A stretch of 10,490 nt of DNA, from assembly GCA_902475445.1 (NCBI GenBank), contig CABRZN010000067.1, positions 1 through 10,490 on the forward strand. Direction: 5' to 3'. The DNA comes from an uncultured Collinsella sp. (GTDB taxonomy: Bacteria; Actinomycetota; Coriobacteriia; Coriobacteriales; Coriobacteriaceae). Positions 7,164-10,490 of this stretch are shown piece by piece (positions within the stretch are counted from its first letter, which is position 1; every line of letters begins with the position of its first letter). Made by a program: the position numbers and the translations under genes. Below the pieces are notes generated by a model. That model was not told the origin of the DNA. It ran no database searches and saw nothing but the letters and a program-made list of their open reading frames with translations.

Positions 7164-8393
7164 TGGGAAAGGCGTTCCATGTCACAAGTTTCTAACACCT
7201 CGTTTACAACGACGGTTTCATCAAACGCCATGGCCGTGGTGGACTATCTGTCCAAAAGCATGATGTCGGCGCTGCCCTTTATTGTCTGCGCGGCGTTGTT
7301 CCGCACCGTCGCCGTCATTATGGGCGAAGGCATGCTGGGCCTGTGGTCTGCCGATTCCGAAATCTATCGCCTGTTTTACAGCTGGCTGTATAACGCTGGC
7401 TATTACTTTTTGCCCATCTATCTTGGTTGGGCCGCTGCCCGCCAGCTCGGTTGCTCGGAGCAGCTGGGCATGATGCTGGGCGGCGTATTGATTGTGCCCG
7501 ATCTGCTTAAGCTCGTTGATGCCGCATCGACGACGGGGGCATCGATGATTTCCGTGTATGGTCTGCTTCCCGCGCCGGTCAACGATTACACGACGACTGT
7601 TATTCCGGTTCTCATCTCGGTGCCCGTGCTATGGCAGGTGGAGCGTTTCTTTAAGCGCACTATCCCTCAGGCTGTGGCGTTTTCTTTTGTACCGTTTGCA
7701 ACCATGCTTGTCATGGTTCCGGTGTCGCTGTGTGTTACGGCGCCGGCAGGCAGCTATCTGGGCATGCTGTTGGGACAGCTTATGTTTATGCTTGGCAATT
7801 CCGGTGGCATCGTGTCGCTGCTCACGCTCATGGGGCTTGCCGCGGGCTGGGAGTTTCTTAAGATCGCGGGTGTCAGCAACGTTGTCCTATCGCTCGCCTA
7901 TGCGCAGTTTATGAGTGTGGGAACGGATTCGTGCATTCTGATCGCCGCGACGATGGCAACGTTCGCCGTTTGGGGTATGCCCTTTGGCGCGTCGCTCCGC
8001 GTTGCGGATAAGGACGAGAAGGCGCTCATGCTGGGCTATTCAATCTCGGGTATTCTTGGCGGCGTAAGCGAGCCAGCGCTGTACGGATGCGGCTTTAAAT
8101 ATGGCAGGTGTCTGACGTGCATGGCCGTTGGCGGCGCCGTCGGAGGCCTTGTTGCGGCCGTAGGCCACGTTACGGCTTATACCATCGGTATGACGAATGT
8201 TCTTATGGTCATTGGCTTTGCCACGGGCGGCATCTCGAATCTGCTGTGGTGCTGCGCTGCCGGCGGCGCAGCATTTGCGGTGTCTGCGGCGCTGAGCTGC
8301 TGTTTTGGCGTGGTGCCGACAAAGATGCAGGCGGCAGAAGACGCAGCTGATTCGCTCGAAACAGTGGCGAGCGCTGCTGAAGCAAGCGCATAA
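7155..8393 (+). CDS. PTS EIIC-like sugar permease without IIB or IIA domains (beta-glucoside/glucose superfamily)
   Basis: This 412-residue, strongly hydrophobic protein with about ten likely membrane segments resembles the membrane IIC domain of phosphotransferase sugar permeases. Landmarks in order are FLPIYLGWAAARQLG with LGMMLGGVLIVPDLL (about 85-117), then VYGLLPAPVNDYTTTVIPVL (about 134-153), then FFKRTIPQAV, and finally GGVSEPALYG at 302-311, the counterpart of the usual GxTEPAIYG loop whose Glu contacts sugar. The GIHW-type motif seems replaced by AGWEF (about 230-234). No IIB cysteine domain or IIA domain is attached or nearby, so transport would need partners elsewhere, or it may act as a non-PTS transporter. 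Substrate is unknown. Two starts are plausible: 7155, inside the palindrome with AAGGGA 8 nt upstream, and 7179 with AAAGG 6 nt upstream, giving 404 residues. It follows accDA by 16 nt and precedes a terminator. Confidence 0.75.
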   Translation: MSHWERRSMSQVSNTSFTTTVSSNAMAVVDYLSKSMMSALPFIVCAALFRTVAVIMGEGMLGLWSADSEIYRLFYSWLYNAGYYFLPIYLGWAAARQLGCSEQLGMMLGGVLIVPDLLKLVDAASTTGASMISVYGLLPAPVNDYTTTVIPVLISVPVLWQVERFFKRTIPQAVAFSFVPFATMLVMVPVSLCVTAPAGSYLGMLLGQLMFMLGNSGGIVSLLTLMGLAAGWEFLKIAGVSNVVLSLAYAQFMSVGTDSCILIAATMATFAVWGMPFGASLRVADKDEKALMLGYSISGILGGVSEPALYGCGFKYGRCLTCMAVGGAVGGLVAAVGHVTAYTIGMTNVLMVIGFATGGISNLLWCCAAGGAAFAVSAALSCCFGVVPTKMQAAEDAADSLETVASAAEASA

Positions 8394-8396
8394 ATC

Positions 8397-8429
8397 TGTG
8401 CGACAAAAGGACGATTCCTTTGTCATATT
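8397..8429 (+). repeat. Degenerate palindrome after the EIIC-like gene, related to the one before it
   Basis: Just after the stop codon, GACAAA (8402-8407) and TTTGTC (8419-8424) form inverted arms centred on base 8413. Further weak pairing is present inside (GGA with TTC/TCC) and outside (TGTG with CATA). The left part TGTGcGACAAAaGGAC resembles the left part of the palindrome at 7133-7163, TGTGACAAAGGGAC, allowing small insertions. It comes shortly before the true terminator and has no T-tract of its own. Shared ancestry of the two palindromes is inferred. Confidence 0.5.
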
Positions 8430-8431
8430 CC

Positions 8432-8464
8432 AAGGCTGCGGCCCGTGTGGGCTGCGGCCTTTTT
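8432..8464 (+). terminator. Rho-independent terminator ending the fab/acc/EIIC-like transcription unit
   Basis: The arm AAGGCTGCGGCCC (8432-8444) pairs with GGGCTGCGGCCTT (8449-8461) to form a 13-bp stem with two G-U wobbles and a GTGT loop. A run of five T follows at 8460-8464. It lies about 40 nt after the EIIC-like stop codon. No comparable terminator exists between accDA and that gene, which supports read-through from the fatty acid operon. Confidence 0.9.
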
Positions 8465-8467
8465 GTA

Positions 8468-8496
8468 TCTGGAGGACAAAGTGGCTACACTACAAT
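8468..8496 (+). promoter_or_regulatory. Possible promoter for the cation transporter gene
   Basis: TACAAT at 8491-8496 matches the -10 consensus at five of six bases and lies about 40 nt before the start codon, just past the terminator. The hexamer 17 nt upstream (TCTGGA, 8468-8473) is a poor -35. The rest of the 73-nt leader is AT-rich (GATATATAGG). I see no room for, or sign of, a manganese riboswitch. The placement makes sense but the sequence evidence is weak. Confidence 0.35.
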
Positions 8497-8537
8497 CCGT
8501 TTGAGCAATAGATATATAGGTAGTACCGTGGGGACTG

Positions 8538-9698
8538 ATGAGGATGGTCGAGTGGATTGTTCGTCGTGCGCAGGGCGACCGTGCGCGCGTGGGAACGTTG
8601 ACGGGCATAGTGTGTATTCTCGCCAATGTTGCGCTTTGCGCTGCGAAGGGTGCAATTGGCGTGCTGTCGGGATCGGTTTCGATTGTGGCGGACGCTATGA
8701 ACAACCTGTCTGATGCCAGCTCGAACATCGTGAGCGTGCTTGGCTTTAAGCTGGCGGGCAAGCCGGCCGACCCCGAGCATCCTTACGGCCATGGCCGCTA
8801 CGAGTATCTCTCGGGTCTGGTCGTGGCGGCGCTCGTGCTGCTGATCGGCCTTGAGCTTATCAAGTCCTCGGTTGAGCGCGTCATCCACCCCGAACCTGTC
8901 GAGTTCTCGCTTGCCCTGGTGGCAGTCCTTGCGCTTTCGATGGTCGTAAAGCTTTGGATGGCGGCCCTCAACCAAAAACTCGGCGATCGCATTGAGTCCG
9001 AGACGCTGCATGCGACCGCGCAGGATTCCAAGAACGATGTTCTAGCCACGGGCGCCGTGTTGGCGTGCGCGATTGTTTCGCAGGTGACGCATATCAATCT
9101 AGATGCATGGGTCGGCCTTGCCGTTGGCGCCTATATTGGCTGGAGCGGCTTTGAACTCATCCAGGATACGATGAGCCCGCTTTTGGGCCAGGCGCCCGAT
9201 CCTAAGCTGGTCAAGCACATTCGAGACAAAATCATGAGCTACCCCGGCGTTTTGGGCGTTCACGATTTGATGGTTCACGACTACGGCCCAGGCAGAAAGT
9301 TCGCAAGCGCTCACGCCGAGATGGCAGCCGAGGCCAGCCCGCTGGAAAGTCACGACACGCTCGATAACATCGAGCAGTCGTTTAGGGTCGAAGACGGCAT
9401 GATCGTCACGCTCCATTACGATCCCATCGTGACCGACGATCCAAAGGTGGCGAGCATGCGTCTGCGCATCAACGCTATGGCTCAAGAGATTGATAGCCGC
9501 CTCTCGATCCACGACCTACGCTGTGTTCCGGGCCCCACGCATACCAACGTGATCTTTGACTGCGTACGACCCTCGGATTTGACGATGAACGCCGAGGACC
9601 TAAAGCGCGCGTTGGCGAAACGTGTCGAATCCGAATATCCCAAGTCGATTGCCAAGATCACGATCGACGAAGACTATGTCGGCCATACCCACGAGTAG
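8538..9698 (+). CDS. Cation diffusion facilitator family metal exporter, probably manganese-type
   Basis: This 386-residue protein is a cation diffusion facilitator, a six-helix inner-membrane antiporter that exports divalent metal ions, with a cytosolic C-terminal domain. Family landmarks are SIVADAMNNLSDASSN in helix 2, HPYGHGRYEYLSGL (about 81-94), and ATAQDSKNDVLATGAV in helix 5. The metal-site residues appear to be Asn55 and Asp59 on helix 2 and Asp163 and Asp167 on helix 5. Zinc exporters of the family normally have Asp or His at these places; Asn-Asp-Asp-Asp is the pattern I associate with manganese exporters such as MntE. The soluble domain runs from about 217, and an extra segment of about 85 residues extends it; the total length also fits the MntE/MneP group. 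The start is ATG 8538, with GTGGGGA just upstream; ATG 8544 is possible. A phosphatase gene follows after 39 nt. Confidence 0.88.
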   Translation: MRMVEWIVRRAQGDRARVGTLTGIVCILANVALCAAKGAIGVLSGSVSIVADAMNNLSDASSNIVSVLGFKLAGKPADPEHPYGHGRYEYLSGLVVAALVLLIGLELIKSSVERVIHPEPVEFSLALVAVLALSMVVKLWMAALNQKLGDRIESETLHATAQDSKNDVLATGAVLACAIVSQVTHINLDAWVGLAVGAYIGWSGFELIQDTMSPLLGQAPDPKLVKHIRDKIMSYPGVLGVHDLMVHDYGPGRKFASAHAEMAAEASPLESHDTLDNIEQSFRVEDGMIVTLHYDPIVTDDPKVASMRLRINAMAQEIDSRLSIHDLRCVPGPTHTNVIFDCVRPSDLTMNAEDLKRALAKRVESEYPKSIAKITIDEDYVGHTHE

Positions 9699-9737
9699 GG
9701 CCGAGCCGATAAAGCAACTGATGCAGAAGGGGAGAGC

Positions 9738-10364
9738 ATGAAGAAGCTATATCTACTCCGCCACGGCCAGACGGAATTCAACGTCAAAAAGCTCGTCCAG
9801 GGTCGCTGCGATTCTCCGTTGACCGACCTGGGCCGCAAGCAAGCGGGAATGGCAGCCGCATGGCTCAAAGCCCACGGCGTCGTCCCCGACAAAGTGGTCT
9901 CTTCGCCCTTAGGCCGAGCCATGGACACGGCTCAGCTCGTCGCATGCGAGCTCCTCGGCCCGGACACAGCAGCCGAGCCCTGCGAAGGCATTATCGAGCG
10001 CTGCTACGGCTCCTTCGAAGAAGGCCCGCACAGCGCGCTACCCACCGACGTCTGGGATCCGGGCGAGGACCTGGTCCCCTTCGGAGGAGAAGGAAGCCAA
10101 GCGCTGCAAGAACGCATGTTAGGCACCCTCACCAATCTCATGGGCTCCGAGGGCATCGAGACCCTTCTAGCAGTAAGCCACGGCAGCGCCAGCCGCCAAT
10201 TCATCAAGGCTGCAGCCCCAGAGGGCTTCGAGCTCCCAGCAAAACTCCCCAACTGCGCCATCATGATCTTCGATTTCGATGAGGAAGATTTGCAAGGAAA
10301 GAGCGACAGGCCCCAATGCAAGTTCACTCTCCAGCAAATAGTGGACCCCCAACAAAGTCATTAG
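9738..10364 (+). CDS. Histidine phosphatase family protein (phosphoglycerate mutase-like)
   Basis: This 208-residue protein belongs to the histidine phosphatase superfamily, which forms a phosphohistidine intermediate. The catalytic motif LLRHGQTEFN gives Arg8, the nucleophile His9 and Asn15. It is followed by QGRCDSPLTDLGRKQA (21-36), SSPLGRAMDTA with Arg60, IIERCYGSFEE with the probable acid Glu87, and VSHGSASRQF with the second histidine, His148. All expected catalytic residues are present, so it should be active. The family includes cofactor-dependent phosphoglycerate mutases and phosphatases for many small molecules, and the substrate cannot be told from this sequence. No signal peptide or membrane segment is visible, so it is cytosolic. 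AAGGGGAG at 9727-9734 supports the ATG. The 39-nt gap after the cation transporter gene, without a terminator, suggests co-transcription. Confidence 0.9.
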   Translation: MKKLYLLRHGQTEFNVKKLVQGRCDSPLTDLGRKQAGMAAAWLKAHGVVPDKVVSSPLGRAMDTAQLVACELLGPDTAAEPCEGIIERCYGSFEEGPHSALPTDVWDPGEDLVPFGGEGSQALQERMLGTLTNLMGSEGIETLLAVSHGSASRQFIKAAAPEGFELPAKLPNCAIMIFDFDEEDLQGKSDRPQCKFTLQQIVDPQQSH

Positions 10365-10411
10365 CCTGAGCGAGCAGAGTTAAGCAGACATCAACGTGTC
10401 GTCTCCCGAGC

Positions 10412-10439
10412 TTGGCAGAGGGGCGGCGAAATATATTAA
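10412..10439 (+). promoter_or_regulatory. Possible weak promoter near the window end
   Basis: TTGGCA (10412-10417) and TATTAA (10434-10439) are separated by 16 nt and fit a -35/-10 pair moderately well, in an AT-rich patch of the non-coding tail. No start codon for a downstream gene is visible before the window ends, so this is only a suggestion. Confidence 0.2.
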
Positions 10440-10464
10440 GTTTGTCGCGAGTTCCGCACGCAAA

Positions 10465-10487
10465 GGAAAGCACTTAATGTGCTTTCC
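10465..10487. terminator. Perfect 9-bp hairpin at the window edge, terminator-like
   Basis: GGAAAGCAC (10465-10473) and GTGCTTTCC (10479-10487) are exact inverted repeats around a TTAAT loop. On the + strand the window ends three bases later, so a T-tract cannot be judged. On the - strand the stem is followed by TTTGCG, a weak T-run. It could end the phosphatase transcript, a convergent gene beyond the window, or both. The intervening 10365-10464 shows no coding potential. Confidence 0.45.
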
Positions 10488-10490
10488 GTC

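Noticed and set aside
6074..7231. Minus-strand open frame of 385 codons opposite accDA
   Set aside because: It covers the conserved AccA region on the other strand and shows no family motif.
8465..8537. Manganese riboswitch before the cation transporter gene
   Set aside because: Only 73 nt separate the terminator from the start codon, and no matching hairpin architecture is visible.

Overview
The window looks like a GC-rich, codon-biased bacterial chromosome. The gene set and style suggest a gut actinobacterium of the class Coriobacteriia (Collinsella-like). That assignment rests on recognising the gene combination, not on any search. All supported genes lie on the + strand.

Positions 1-7138 hold most of a type II fatty acid synthesis operon: the 3' end of fabK, then fabD, fabG, fabF, accB, fabZ, accC and a fused accD-accA gene. 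Genes are separated by 0-39 nt or overlap, usually with a ribosome binding site inside the end of the previous gene. They cover malonyl-CoA production (AccB/AccC/AccDA), malonyl transfer to ACP (FabD), and the elongation cycle: condensation by FabF, reduction by FabG, dehydration by FabZ and enoyl reduction by FabK. The operon start, and any fabH, acpP or regulator gene, would lie upstream of the window. The gene order matches the fab/acc cluster known from Streptococcus and its relatives.

Positions 7133-8464 hold a PTS sugar-permease IIC-like membrane protein with no IIB or IIA domain. It directly follows accDA with no terminator between them. An imperfect 31-nt palindrome spans the accDA stop and the first possible start codon of this gene. 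A degraded relative of the palindrome lies just after the gene's stop codon. A strong rho-independent terminator at 8432-8464 ends the transcription unit.

Positions 8465-10490 hold a second probable unit: a cation diffusion facilitator with manganese-type metal-site residues, then a histidine phosphatase of unknown substrate. The last 126 nt are non-coding, with a possible weak promoter and a perfect 9-bp hairpin at the window edge.

Most of the window is core metabolism. The features most worth a second look are the paired palindromes around the orphan IIC gene, that gene's position at the tail of a fatty acid operon, and the fused carboxyltransferase. I saw no defence system, CRISPR array, phage, insertion sequence, tRNA or rRNA.
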